From NCBI GenBank assembly GCA_016713675.1, contig JADJOS010000001.1:1364001-1428000 (forward strand): DNA of 64,000 nucleotides, read 5' to 3'. The position numbers and the translations under genes are program-made. Positions 9,106 to 17,030 of the stretch are shown one piece after another (positions within the stretch are counted from its first letter, which is position 1; every line of letters begins with the position of its first letter). The notes beneath the pieces were generated by a model that saw only the letters and a program-made list of their open reading frames with translations, was not told the origin of the DNA and ran no database searches. This stretch comes from Acidobacteriota bacterium (GTDB lineage: Bacteria; Acidobacteriota; Blastocatellia; Pyrinomonadales; Pyrinomonadaceae).

Positions 9106-9954
9106 CTAATCATTTACCAGACGCATACGGCCGTCTGCCAACCTTATGGCCATCGTATTCGGTTCGTAAACGATGAGCGGCCGCGTTTCTTTCTGTTCGA
9201 GGTTGGCGGCGGTCGTATTGCTGACGCGTTTTACCTGCCGTGCATACGAAGGATTTGAGATCGTGCTGTAGCGTGCCGAGATGCGGCGGACGTATTCACG
9301 CGTCTCGTTGTACGGCGGGATCGAATTGCCGTATTTCATAACGGCACCTTCGCCTGCGTTGTAGCCCGCTAATGCCAGATTGACGTCCTGTCCGAACATG
9401 TTGAGCAGCATACGCATGTATTTCACGCCGCCCTCGATGTTTTGTTTCGGATCATAGATATTGGTCACGCCGAGACGGCGGGCCGTTGCGGGCATGAGCT
9501 GCATCAGGCCGCTGGCACCCTTGTACGACAGGGCCCGCAGCTTGAACGACGATTCCTGATGCATCTGTGCGTAGATCAGGAGCGGGTCGATGTTGTAACG
9601 GCGGCTCGAATCGACGATGTACGAATCGATCGTGGCGTCGCCGGTCGTAAAGCCTTTCATTCCGGAACTAGTGCCCATCCGGAGAGTTTCGCGGGCGTAC
9701 GAGTCTTGCGGTCTGGCAAAGTTGTCGTTGACGCTCATCGTTGCCTGGGGCTTGGGCTGAGACTTGCCGGTCTTTTTCGTCAGTTTCTTGCCGGTGGCCG
9801 TATTCTTGGCAGTTACCGCCACGGCCGTATTCGGCCGGTAAACTTGAACGCCGCGTGACGTATCAAAATTATCAAAGAACCGTGGGCGATCCTGAGCAAA
9901 GGTGGGAATGCTGAGGAAGCACAAGCAGGCTAGAATCAGGTGTGATCTTTTCAT
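9106..9954 (-). CDS. Lytic transglycosylase (SLT domain), exported
   Basis: Starting at the ATG at 9954, the protein has a clean signal peptide (MKRSHLILACLCFLSIPTFA). A longer reading from a TTG at 10005 lacks support. The C-terminal half is a Slt70/MltC-type transglycosylase domain. QESSF holds the catalytic Glu, followed by GASGLMQLMPATA and LALAGYNAGEGAV. It should cleave the MurNAc-GlcNAc bond of peptidoglycan in the periplasm. The linker between signal and domain is rich in Lys/Thr/Gln. It is divergent from the MgtE_N gene; a repeat-rich gap (9955-10216) separates them. Confidence 0.9.
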   Translation of the reverse strand: MKRSHLILACLCFLSIPTFAQDRPRFFDNFDTSRGVQVYRPNTAVAVTAKNTATGKKLTKKTGKSQPKPQATMSVNDNFARPQDSYARETLRMGTSSGMKGFTTGDATIDSYIVDSSRRYNIDPLLIYAQMHQESSFKLRALSYKGASGLMQLMPATARRLGVTNIYDPKQNIEGGVKYMRMLLNMFGQDVNLALAGYNAGEGAVMKYGNSIPPYNETREYVRRISARYSTISNPSYARQVKRVSNTTAANLEQKETRPLIVYEPNTMAIRLADGRMRLVND

Positions 9955-10086
9955 TGGTAGGTGTTTTGTCGGACGGGTATAGGCAAGGTCGAGGCAGCCG
10001 CTCAAGGCTTTTTCTCTCGCCTACTTATATAAAAATGAGCAAGACGAGTGAGTTTCCACAAAATATAACGATATTTAACATTGTTA

Positions 10087-10191
10087 TTTTGTGCGTTCGT
10101 GGTTAGGTGTTAATTGCCGGTCGCGAAGAGCGGAAATCGGTCGTTGAGCATGATAAATACCACGAATAAACAACAACGAACCACGAACAAT
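10087..10191. repeat. Inverted repeat built of TTCGTGG-type units
   Basis: TTCGTGGTT near 10096 is opposed by CCACGAATAAACAACAACG and CCACGAAC at 10159-10187, forming imperfect inverted arms about 50 bp apart. The right arm repeats ACGAA at 7- and 14-nt steps. It sits between two divergent genes and belongs to the same architectural class as the elements at 38618, 40494, 42367, 43278, 46367 and 52295. Confidence 0.5.
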
Positions 10192-10216
10192 GACCTTGTG
10201 ATAATCTATCGTTGTG

Positions 10217-11464
10217 ATGCTCTACGTTTCGCAAATTTTGAACCGGCCGATATTCGACGCCCGCAATGAGAAGATCGCGGTGATCGCGGACGTGCTCGTA
10301 CGTTACGGCCGCGAGGAGCATCCGCCTGTGATCGGGCTGGTCGCACGATATCGCCGTCGAAATTTCTTTATGCCGCGGCGAGACATCTCGGAATTGGGGT
10401 TGCACGGAGCTAAGATGAGCTCGGCGATCCTCGACCTGAGCCCGTTCGTGCGGCGTGACGGCGAGGTTCTGCTCGGAAAGGACGTGCTTGATAATCAACT
10501 GATCGATGTCGACGGCAAGCGTGTCGTTCGAGTCAATGATGTTCAACTTATCGAGGCCGGCAATCTTTGGCGTGTCACGGGTGCGGATATCAGCCTGCAG
10601 GGGTTTGTCCGGCGGTTGATGCCTCAGGGGTTTTTCGGCAGCAACCGTCCCGTCGAAGTGATCGATTGGGCCGATGTCGGCTATCTCGCGACCGATACGA
10701 CGACCGTCACGGTGCAGCTCAAATCATCAAAAGATAAACTCTCGCGGCTGCATCCGGTCGAGATCGCGCAGCTTGCCGAATCGCTCTCGCCGATACATCG
10801 GACCGAGGTCGTCGAAAGCCTCGATGACGAGTTCGCCGCCGACACTTTGGAAGAGATGTCCACCGAAGCGCAGGCACGTATCCTCGAAGACATGGACGAG
10901 GAACGCGCGGCCGATATTCTCGAAGAAATGTCGCCGGACGATGCCGTCGATGTGCTGGACGAGATGGACGACGAAAAGAGCGAGCAGCTTTTCAATCTGA
11001 TGGAAGAGGATGAAAAAGCTGACGTGGCCGAGCTGATGGCGTTTGAGAATGACACGGCAGGCGGCCTGATGACAACGGAATTCATCGTCTTTCCGATGGA
11101 TCTGACCGTCGGCGAAACGATCGCCCGCTTGCGCGAAATGGCCGAGACGCCGAACATGATCTACTACCTGTACGTGGTGGATGAAGAAGATTCGTGGAAG
11201 ATCCGCGGTGTTATCAGTCTGCGTTCGCTGATACTCGCAAATCCGACGTTCAAACTGTCAGAGGTGATGCGGACCGAATTTCGTTTCGCTCATCCGTCCG
11301 AACCTGCCGAGGAAGTCGCCCAGACGATCTCAGAATACAATCTGCTAGCCCTGCCCGTGATCGACGACGAAGGCGACATCGCCGGGATCGTGACGGTCGA
11401 TGACGCGATGGAGATCTTACTGCCTAAGAATCTGCAGCGGCGGCTGCCGCGGTTGTTCAGCTAG
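10217..11464 (+). CDS. PRC-barrel, MgtE_N and CBS domain protein without channel domain
   Basis: The N-terminal ~130 residues look like a PRC-barrel (SQILNRPIFDARNEKIAVI, later LIDVDGKRVVRVNDVQLI). Residues about 175-280 are the acidic superhelix of MgtE_N, with repeats such as ILEDMDEERAADILEEMSPDDA. Two CBS motifs follow to the end. Mg2+ transporters of the MgtE family continue with five membrane helices, but here the protein stops right after CBS at PRLFS. It may be a stand-alone Mg2+ or nucleotide sensor, or a partner of a separate transporter. A GTG codon directly precedes the chosen ATG. It is convergent with the DUF1569 gene with a 3-bp gap. Confidence 0.85.
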   Translation: MLYVSQILNRPIFDARNEKIAVIADVLVRYGREEHPPVIGLVARYRRRNFFMPRRDISELGLHGAKMSSAILDLSPFVRRDGEVLLGKDVLDNQLIDVDGKRVVRVNDVQLIEAGNLWRVTGADISLQGFVRRLMPQGFFGSNRPVEVIDWADVGYLATDTTTVTVQLKSSKDKLSRLHPVEIAQLAESLSPIHRTEVVESLDDEFAADTLEEMSTEAQARILEDMDEERAADILEEMSPDDAVDVLDEMDDEKSEQLFNLMEEDEKADVAELMAFENDTAGGLMTTEFIVFPMDLTVGETIARLREMAETPNMIYYLYVVDEEDSWKIRGVISLRSLILANPTFKLSEVMRTEFRFAHPSEPAEEVAQTISEYNLLALPVIDDEGDIAGIVTVDDAMEILLPKNLQRRLPRLFS

Positions 11465-11467
11465 ATC

Positions 11468-11920
11468 TCAAACCCCAAACTGTTTCAAGTGATGGTCAAT
11501 GTGCCGGTAAGCGAGTACACCCCATTCTTTCGCGCTCATTTTGCCGAAGAACGGATGATCGAGGCATTTGTGGTCGGTTGGCAGCGTGCCGAGTTTTTCG
11601 ATCGACGTCAAAAGCAGCTCTCTGTCCGTATCAAATCCCTGAGGCGTGCGGCCTTTTTCCTGCTGGTTCATTTCGGGCGAGACCTTTACCTCTTTGGGCA
11701 TCGGCAGCACATAGAGGATCAGCGGCTTGATGATGGTTCTGCCCATAAATGTGCTGCGGTCGGGCACACTCGCCTCGAACGGCAGTTCGCCCGCTTGAAC
11801 AAGGTGCGACATCATCTGATCGGCGGTCATCTTGCCCCACAGCGGCGTTTCACCGCCCGTCAGTTTGCTGATCCGTCCGATGATCATTGACCTGGTATTT
11901 TCATCTCTAATAGTCGGCAT
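11468..11920 (-). CDS. DUF1569 (DinB-like) protein
   Basis: The 150-residue protein has the DUF1569 pattern within the DinB/YfiT fold: WGKMTADQMMSHLVQAGE near residue 28, PFFGKMSAKEWGVLAYRHIDHHLKQFG at the C-terminus. The three conserved His residues (SHL, and RHIDHH) fit the four-helix metal site of this superfamily. The function is not known; some relatives are thiol S-transferases. It is one of three DinB-superfamily genes in the window (also 16414 and 34206). Confidence 0.85.
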   Translation of the reverse strand: MPTIRDENTRSMIIGRISKLTGGETPLWGKMTADQMMSHLVQAGELPFEASVPDRSTFMGRTIIKPLILYVLPMPKEVKVSPEMNQQEKGRTPQGFDTDRELLLTSIEKLGTLPTDHKCLDHPFFGKMSAKEWGVLAYRHIDHHLKQFGV

Positions 11921-11968
11921 AATTATTGAGCAGTTCGAACAGTAAGCTGCTTAGGCCCGCACCGAACC

Positions 11969-14617
11969 CTAACTTTTTGGTTTTATTGTTGAGAGCCAAT
12001 TGATAATGATGTTGATCGGCGGCGGCGGAGCCTCTTTGGTCACGGCACCGGTTAAAAATCGATTGCCGTCCTTGCTCACCGAATATTCGCGGCCTTCGAT
12101 CTTAAAGAGGATCTTTGGAGCATCGTTCTTAAACTCGTCGGTCGCGGTCACGGTGACCGCAACGAGGTTGCCGCCCGATATAAAATAGAGTTCTTTCCCG
12201 TCGCTCTTCCATTGAGGATTGACGCCGCCGCCGCTGGAAATACGCCACGAGCGTGTTGATTGGGGAAATTGCGTGACATATATCTCATCGACACCGGCGA
12301 CATCGGATTGATATGCTACCCATTTTCCGTCCGGCGACACGCGGGCAAGCCGATCGCTGCCCTTGGTCTGGATCAGAGGCTGTGCGGCCCGGTCACCTTC
12401 GATCGGGATCGTCCAAATGTCCCTTTTCATGGTCACCAATACGAATTTCCCGTCCGGCGACCATGAACTTGGAAACGCACTTGACGTTACGTCCAGCAAA
12501 CGGGTCTCGGGCATTACCCGATCTGCCGGCTTCAGGTAGGGATCCGACACACCGTCACGATTAGACGAAAAAGCAAACTGAGACCCGTCGTGCGACCACA
12601 CCGGATACGAATTATCACCGTCGGATTTGTAATTGGTCGCCGTTCCACTTTGGAGCTCTATCAGCCAAAGAGAACGATTCCTGCTCGTTTCGTCACGGGT
12701 AACTGCCACAAATCGCTCGTCCGGCGACACACTGAAATTCAACCACTGTCCTGCCGGACCGGCAGGCCCCATTGACTTACCGTCACGGCCAAACCAACCC
12801 AGCTGGACAGTTTCCGATTCGACGCCTTCGACATAAGCCAAAACTCCATTCGCCGAAACCGCAAGCCGGGCGTTTCCTCGTCCGCTAACTTCGAGATTGC
12901 GAGCTACGGGAAACGGGTCGCCCTTCATCTCAAGCCTCCCGGCATCAAATGCACGCGCCAGCATGGTTGTTCGATCGGGAGCGTACAGTATGTAACCGGG
13001 ATTCGCGAAATATGGCCTCGAAAGTCCGTCCGCAAACAACAGTTTGCGTTCCGGCTTACTCAATGATCCATAGTAAATACCTTGGCCTTCGCCGCCAGAG
13101 ACCAAATACAAGTAATGATCGCCGTCCGGAAGAAAATTCGGACCGCTATGGCTCATTTCACCGGCGGCGGTGTCTAACTCTGTTGCCGGTTTAGGACTTC
13201 CGCCCGAAGCGTTTACTCGCATTAATCCCTTACCATCGCCATCGCCGAAGACTATTACACCATTTGTGCTCCATGACGCACCCGAGTTGCCGGATTCGGC
13301 CGGACATAACGTTTGGACGACGCCCGAACCGATGTCATACTTTTTGAGTTTGTTGTCGGCATAAAATGCAATATAACGTCCGTCCGGTGAAAAGACGGGG
13401 GAACTGCCGTCTTCTGTTCCTGCGATCGGCTCTGTCACAAAAGATTCAAAAGAGCGCATCCAAAGCTGGCGTTTGCGGTTGATATCCGAAGTGCTGAAAA
13501 CGAGCTTTTTGCCGTCGGGTGAAAGAGTAATACCCGGAGCCCGCGATCCCGGGCCGACCGCACTTGCAGGCTGTTGTATTGAGAAGAATGTGACGGACCT
13601 ATCGGCAGGCGGCCGCAGAAAGTACATTACCGCGAACGGCAACGCAGCCAAAAAAGCCAACCCCAAAACTGCCGCGGCTATCCAGCTCGCCCGGCCGCGA
13701 AGTAAAGGGGCTCTGCCCTCGTCCATTATCGCCCGGGCGGCTTGGGTCAAATTGGTCCCGGAGGCAGTCGACGAGACCGTCAAAGCCTCGATCGCGAAAC
13801 CAAGATCCGATGTTGATTGGAATCTTCGCTCCGGGTTCTTTTCGAGACAGCGGTGAACAATTCGTTCGAGCCCGGGATTTATACTCGGGTTTGATACGGT
13901 AAGCTCTGCCGGCTCTTCTTTCAGGATCGCTGCCATTGTCTCGGCCATCGAATCACGCTGAAAGGCCCGCCGGCCGGTTATCATTTCGTGCAGAATGAGG
14001 CCGAAACTAAAAATGTCGGATCGGTGATCCGTGGTCTGTCCCCTTACCTGCTCAGGCGACATATAGCCGACCGTGCCCATCACGACGCCCGGCGTAGTGA
14101 TCGCTTGATGTGTCGCCTCATCGAACGATTGATCTTGTGATTGCTCCCGGAGCTTGGCGAGCCCAAAATCTAGTATCTTGACCCTTTCATCTTTGGTGAT
14201 GAATATATTTGCCGGTTTGAGATTGGGTTGGGCTAGTCCCTTTTCATGAGCGGCCGTCAGACCGCTTACAATTTGCCTGGCAAATGCGATGACCGATCGT
14301 TGAGACATCGGCCGCTCGCTAAGACGGTCACCTAACTCTTCGCCCTCAAGCAGCTCGGAAACCAGATATGGAGCGCCATCGTGGGCACCAAAATCAAAAA
14401 CAGTAAGTATATTGGGATGATTCAGGGCCGAAGTTGCTTTTGCTTGCTGCTCGAAGCGAGCGACACGCTCTTTGTCGTCAACGATGTCGGCCATTAAAAC
14501 CTTTAGCGCGACGTGACGGGAAAGCTCAGTGTCAAGCGCCGAATAGACGACCCCCATTCCTCCAGCCCCGATCTGGGAGCGAATTTCATAACGACCGATC
14601 TTTGTACCGGTTTTCAT
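11969..14617 (-). CDS. Protein-kinase-like receptor with PD40 propeller; catalytic motifs altered
   Basis: Residues 8-270 are a bacterial Ser/Thr kinase fold: glycine loop GAGGMG (17-22), ATP-binding Lys39 in VALKV, DFG at 150-152, SPE at 187-189, DIFSFG at 201-206. A TM helix lies at about 312-334, and the outer part carries repeated PD40/WD40-like strands (SPDGKKLVF, SPDGRYIAF, SPDGKWVAY), a TolB-type beta-propeller. The HRDLKP motif reads QPNLKP (residues 130-132 are Gln-Pro-Asn; codons at 14222-14230) and the alpha-C Glu is Gln58. The base Asp is thus Asn, suggesting a pseudokinase that may still bind ATP. The architecture is common in Acidobacteriota; loss of catalytic residues is not. 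Confidence 0.9.
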   Translation of the reverse strand: MKTGTKIGRYEIRSQIGAGGMGVVYSALDTELSRHVALKVLMADIVDDKERVARFEQQAKATSALNHPNILTVFDFGAHDGAPYLVSELLEGEELGDRLSERPMSQRSVIAFARQIVSGLTAAHEKGLAQPNLKPANIFITKDERVKILDFGLAKLREQSQDQSFDEATHQAITTPGVVMGTVGYMSPEQVRGQTTDHRSDIFSFGLILHEMITGRRAFQRDSMAETMAAILKEEPAELTVSNPSINPGLERIVHRCLEKNPERRFQSTSDLGFAIEALTVSSTASGTNLTQAARAIMDEGRAPLLRGRASWIAAAVLGLAFLAALPFAVMYFLRPPADRSVTFFSIQQPASAVGPGSRAPGITLSPDGKKLVFSTSDINRKRQLWMRSFESFVTEPIAGTEDGSSPVFSPDGRYIAFYADNKLKKYDIGSGVVQTLCPAESGNSGASWSTNGVIVFGDGDGKGLMRVNASGGSPKPATELDTAAGEMSHSGPNFLPDGDHYLYLVSGGEGQGIYYGSLSKPERKLLFADGLSRPYFANPGYILYAPDRTTMLARAFDAGRLEMKGDPFPVARNLEVSGRGNARLAVSANGVLAYVEGVESETVQLGWFGRDGKSMGPAGPAGQWLNFSVSPDERFVAVTRDETSRNRSLWLIELQSGTATNYKSDGDNSYPVWSHDGSQFAFSSNRDGVSDPYLKPADRVMPETRLLDVTSSAFPSSWSPDGKFVLVTMKRDIWTIPIEGDRAAQPLIQTKGSDRLARVSPDGKWVAYQSDVAGVDEIYVTQFPQSTRSWRISSGGGVNPQWKSDGKELYFISGGNLVAVTVTATDEFKNDAPKILFKIEGREYSVSKDGNRFLTGAVTKEAPPPPINIIINWLSTIKPKS

Positions 14618-14908
14618 AAAAGAAACCCTACTTAACGAATATTAGCCCCTTCTCAACAAATGCTAGGTAAAAATTGTGGGATTCGCAGACTATATCATAT
14701 TTTTCAGGTTCGTTCGCCGAGCAAAATGTCCCGGTGTTTGTTTCGTCAGTTCCCGCCGATCGTCGGAACCTCTGGCCCGGGGCGATCTTGTAAGGTGAAA
14801 CCGTATCGTTACCATTGTCGTAAGAGAATAAAAGTTTGAAGTTGCAATGATCGAACTGTTAGACTGAACACATCCAAAAGGCCGAATTTTTTAATGAGGT
14901 AAGAATTT
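14618..14908. other. Divergent promoter region between kinase-like and redoxin genes
   Basis: This gap of about 290 bp separates two divergently transcribed genes. No small gene or strong repeat is visible. A possible plus-strand promoter is at 14836-14864. Confidence 0.4.
14836..14864 (+). promoter_or_regulatory. Possible sigma-70-type promoter for the redoxin operon
   Basis: TTGAAG and TTAGAC are 17 bp apart, about 45 bp upstream of the start codon at 14909. A GAGGTAAG element lies before that start. The match is moderate. Confidence 0.35.
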
Positions 14909-15517
14909 ATGAAACGAGTAGCTATTTTGTTCACATTTCTTTTTGCTCTGGCGGTTGCAGCGAACGCTCAGGGATTGGCGGTTGGCGGTACAATTGAAAA
15001 CTTTTCACTTTCAAACATTGATGGCAAGACAGTTAGCCTCAATGAATTGAAAGGCAAGAACGGCGCAGTTATAATGTTCGTTTCGTCGCAGTGCCCGGTC
15101 GTTAAGCTTTACAACGAAAGAATGAACCAGATCGCTGCTGATTATGCCGCCAAGGGTATCGCGTTCATCGGAATCAATTCGAACGCGACCGAAATGGACA
15201 AAGCGGCCGCCAAACCGCTCGATTGGGGTCGGGCACACATTACTGAGACATACAAATTCCCGGTCCTTTTCGACAAGGGAAATGTATTGGCGGACAAACT
15301 AGGAGCGTCGGTGACGCCTGAGGCGTACTACCTTGATGCCAATAATGTGCTGCTATATCACGGAGCGATCGACAATGACCGTTCGGGTGAGAACATAACC
15401 GAAACGTACCTTCGGACGGCATTTGATACGTCGTTGGCCGGTAAAAAGATCGAACGCGTCAAGGCAAATGCATTTGGCTGCACGATTAAACGAGCAGTTG
15501 CAGCAGATACAAAATGA
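14909..15517 (+). CDS. Exported redoxin (AhpC/TSA-like thioredoxin fold)
   Basis: A signal peptide (MKRVAILFTFLFALAVAANAQ) precedes a redoxin domain with FSLSNIDGKTVSL and FVSSQCPVVKLYNERM. The single Cys in SSQCPVV sits where the active-site motif of AhpC/TSA proteins is, but a second resolving Cys is not adjacent (no CxxC). It resembles the redoxin proteins of this phylum that carry a CPVV motif. The stop codon overlaps the ATG of the next gene in an ATGA arrangement at 15514, implying translational coupling with the TlpA-like gene, so the two probably act together in envelope thiol chemistry. Confidence 0.85.
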   Translation: MKRVAILFTFLFALAVAANAQGLAVGGTIENFSLSNIDGKTVSLNELKGKNGAVIMFVSSQCPVVKLYNERMNQIAADYAAKGIAFIGINSNATEMDKAAAKPLDWGRAHITETYKFPVLFDKGNVLADKLGASVTPEAYYLDANNVLLYHGAIDNDRSGENITETYLRTAFDTSLAGKKIERVKANAFGCTIKRAVAADTK

Positions 15518-16406
15518 GACGATCAATATTCGGATCAGGTGCGTTTCTGTGCCTGATCTTTGTTTGCGCTTTGGCTGCTGACACCGCCGGACAGGCCGTA
15601 GGTACGGCCAAAGCCGCGGCAAAAAAGTAGTTCAGATCGATACTGCCAAGCTGGAAACGCTCCTCAAGCCGAACGGCAGGCCGCTGCTGGTCAATTTCTG
15701 GGCGACATGGTGCGATCCGTGCCGCGAAGAGTTTCCAGATCTGGTAAAGCTCGACGCGGAATATAAAGGAAAACTCGACGTGATCACGATCTCGCTAGAC
15801 GACCTTGTTGAAATAGATCGTGACGTGCCTAAGTTCCTGGGCGAAGTGAAGGCAGATATGCCGGCCTATCTGCTCAAGACCGCAGACGAGGATGCGGCGA
15901 TCCGGCTCGTGTCGAAAGATTGGGCAGGCAACCTGCCGCTGACGGTCTTGATCGATACCGAAGGCCGGACCACATACCAGAGAAACGGTAAATTCCGTTA
16001 CGAAACACTGAAAGAGAACATTGCCCGGACGCTCGGCGATCCGCCGTCAGGATTTGGCATCATCGATGTTGTCGAAATCGTTAAGGTGGTGGGCGGCAAT
16101 CGTGACGAAGCTAGATATTATTACGAAAACAATTGGCGTGTTTATCGTGAAGCCGCGGTAAAACGCGGAATTATCGAATCGTTCGAGTATGTCGAGACAG
16201 CCACTAAGGACGCGGCGTTCGACATCATCCTGATTACACGTTACGCAAACGAAGAACAATACAAGAATAGCGAAAAGGCCTTTGAACCGATATTGAAGGA
16301 ATTGCGCCCCAAAGGTCCGCTGCTCAGGGGCTCGATACAGCCCGATTCATTTCGGCAGATCGTACATTCGTATGTCGGCAAGACGGTATTTCGATCGGTA
16401 AAATAG
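15514..16406 (+). CDS. TlpA-like thioredoxin with extra C-terminal domain, split by a -1 frame break
   Basis: The ATG at 15514 starts a 38-codon signal-peptide reading frame that ends at TAG 15628-15630. The thioredoxin domain follows in the -1 frame: VNFWATWCDPCREEF, with WCDPC encoded at 15708-15722. No ATG, GTG or TTG occurs in that frame before 15780, beyond the CxxC, so the redox site is reachable only by frameshift. A -1 slip at 15621-15627 gives one continuous 297-residue protein. After the thioredoxin fold (to about residue 170) there is an extra segment (YYYENNWRVYREAAVKRG onward) not usual in TlpA, possibly a dimeric alpha/beta domain. Alternatives: one A lost from a 7-A run by mutation, or an assembly error. 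Confidence 0.7.
15621..15627 (+). promoter_or_regulatory. A-AAA-AAG slippery heptamer followed by TAG
   Basis: The zero-frame codons are GCA AAA AAG TAG, exactly the phase used for -1 slippage at the E. coli dnaX heptamer A-AAA-AAG. Slippage would continue as GTA GTT CAG into the thioredoxin domain. No strong downstream hairpin or upstream Shine-Dalgarno-like stimulator was recognised. Confidence 0.5.
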
Positions 16407-16413
16407 GAGATCT

Positions 16414-16914
16414 ATGTTTAAAACTATCGAAGATTTCAGAACAGCTTGGGACTACGAGGCAGAGATGACGGGCAAAGCACTGCTCAACCTGACCGATGAG
16501 TCGCTGGGACAAAAGGTAAACGAGGATGGCCGCACGCTTGGCTTTATCGCCTGGCATTTGGCCGTGACTCTCGGCGAAATGCTCGGGAAGGTCGGGTTAA
16601 CGATCGACGCTCCAGCCGAAGACGCCGAATGTCCTACGAGTGCCGCTGAGATCGCCCGTATCTACGGCATCGGCGGCAAGTCGGTCGGCGATGAGGTCTC
16701 GAAAAACTGGACGGCCGAAACGCTCCTAATCGAGGACGATATGTACGGCGAAACATGGTCACGCGGCATGACGCTGTTCTACCTGATCGCCCATCAAACA
16801 CATCATCGCGGACAAATGACGGTGCTGATGCGACAAGCGGGCCTTCGTGTTCCGGGGATCTACGGACCTGCGAAAGAAGAATGGGCGGCGTTTGGTGCTC
16901 CGGCGGCACCGTAG
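16414..16914 (+). CDS. DinB superfamily protein
   Basis: The 166-residue protein has the DinB/YfiT four-helix pattern: an early His in FIAWHLAVTL and the C-terminal metal motif IAHQTHHRGQM. These give a typical three-His metal site. It may be a thiol-dependent transferase or damage-inducible protein; the substrate is unknown. It starts 8 bp after the TlpA-like gene and has a GGAGAT element before the ATG, so it probably belongs to the same transcript, which ends at the hairpin at 16941. Confidence 0.87.
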   Translation: MFKTIEDFRTAWDYEAEMTGKALLNLTDESLGQKVNEDGRTLGFIAWHLAVTLGEMLGKVGLTIDAPAEDAECPTSAAEIARIYGIGGKSVGDEVSKNWTAETLLIEDDMYGETWSRGMTLFYLIAHQTHHRGQMTVLMRQAGLRVPGIYGPAKEEWAAFGAPAAP

Positions 16915-16940
16915 CTGAACCGCAGTTGCGTAATTTACAG

Positions 16941-17000
16941 AGAGTTTATGCCCTCGGATTTGATAATCATATCCGAAACGCATAAACTCTTTTGTTTATT
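16941..17000 (+). terminator. Bipartite hairpin with T-rich tail before purL
   Basis: Outer arms AGAGTTTATGC (16941-16951) and GCATAAACTCT (16980-16990) pair perfectly over 11 bp; an inner stem TCGGAT/ATCCGA extends it. A TTTGTTTATT tail follows. It can end the DinB transcript or act as a leader attenuator for purL, whose ATG lies 30 bp after the tail. Confidence 0.75.
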
Positions 17001-17030
17001 TCGAGTGACTTTTTTGGCTCTTACAAACCG

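Noticed and set aside
15603..15660. Strong stimulatory hairpin after the slippery heptamer
   Set aside because: Only very short stems with 2-nt loops were found, so a downstream structure like that of dnaX is not claimed.
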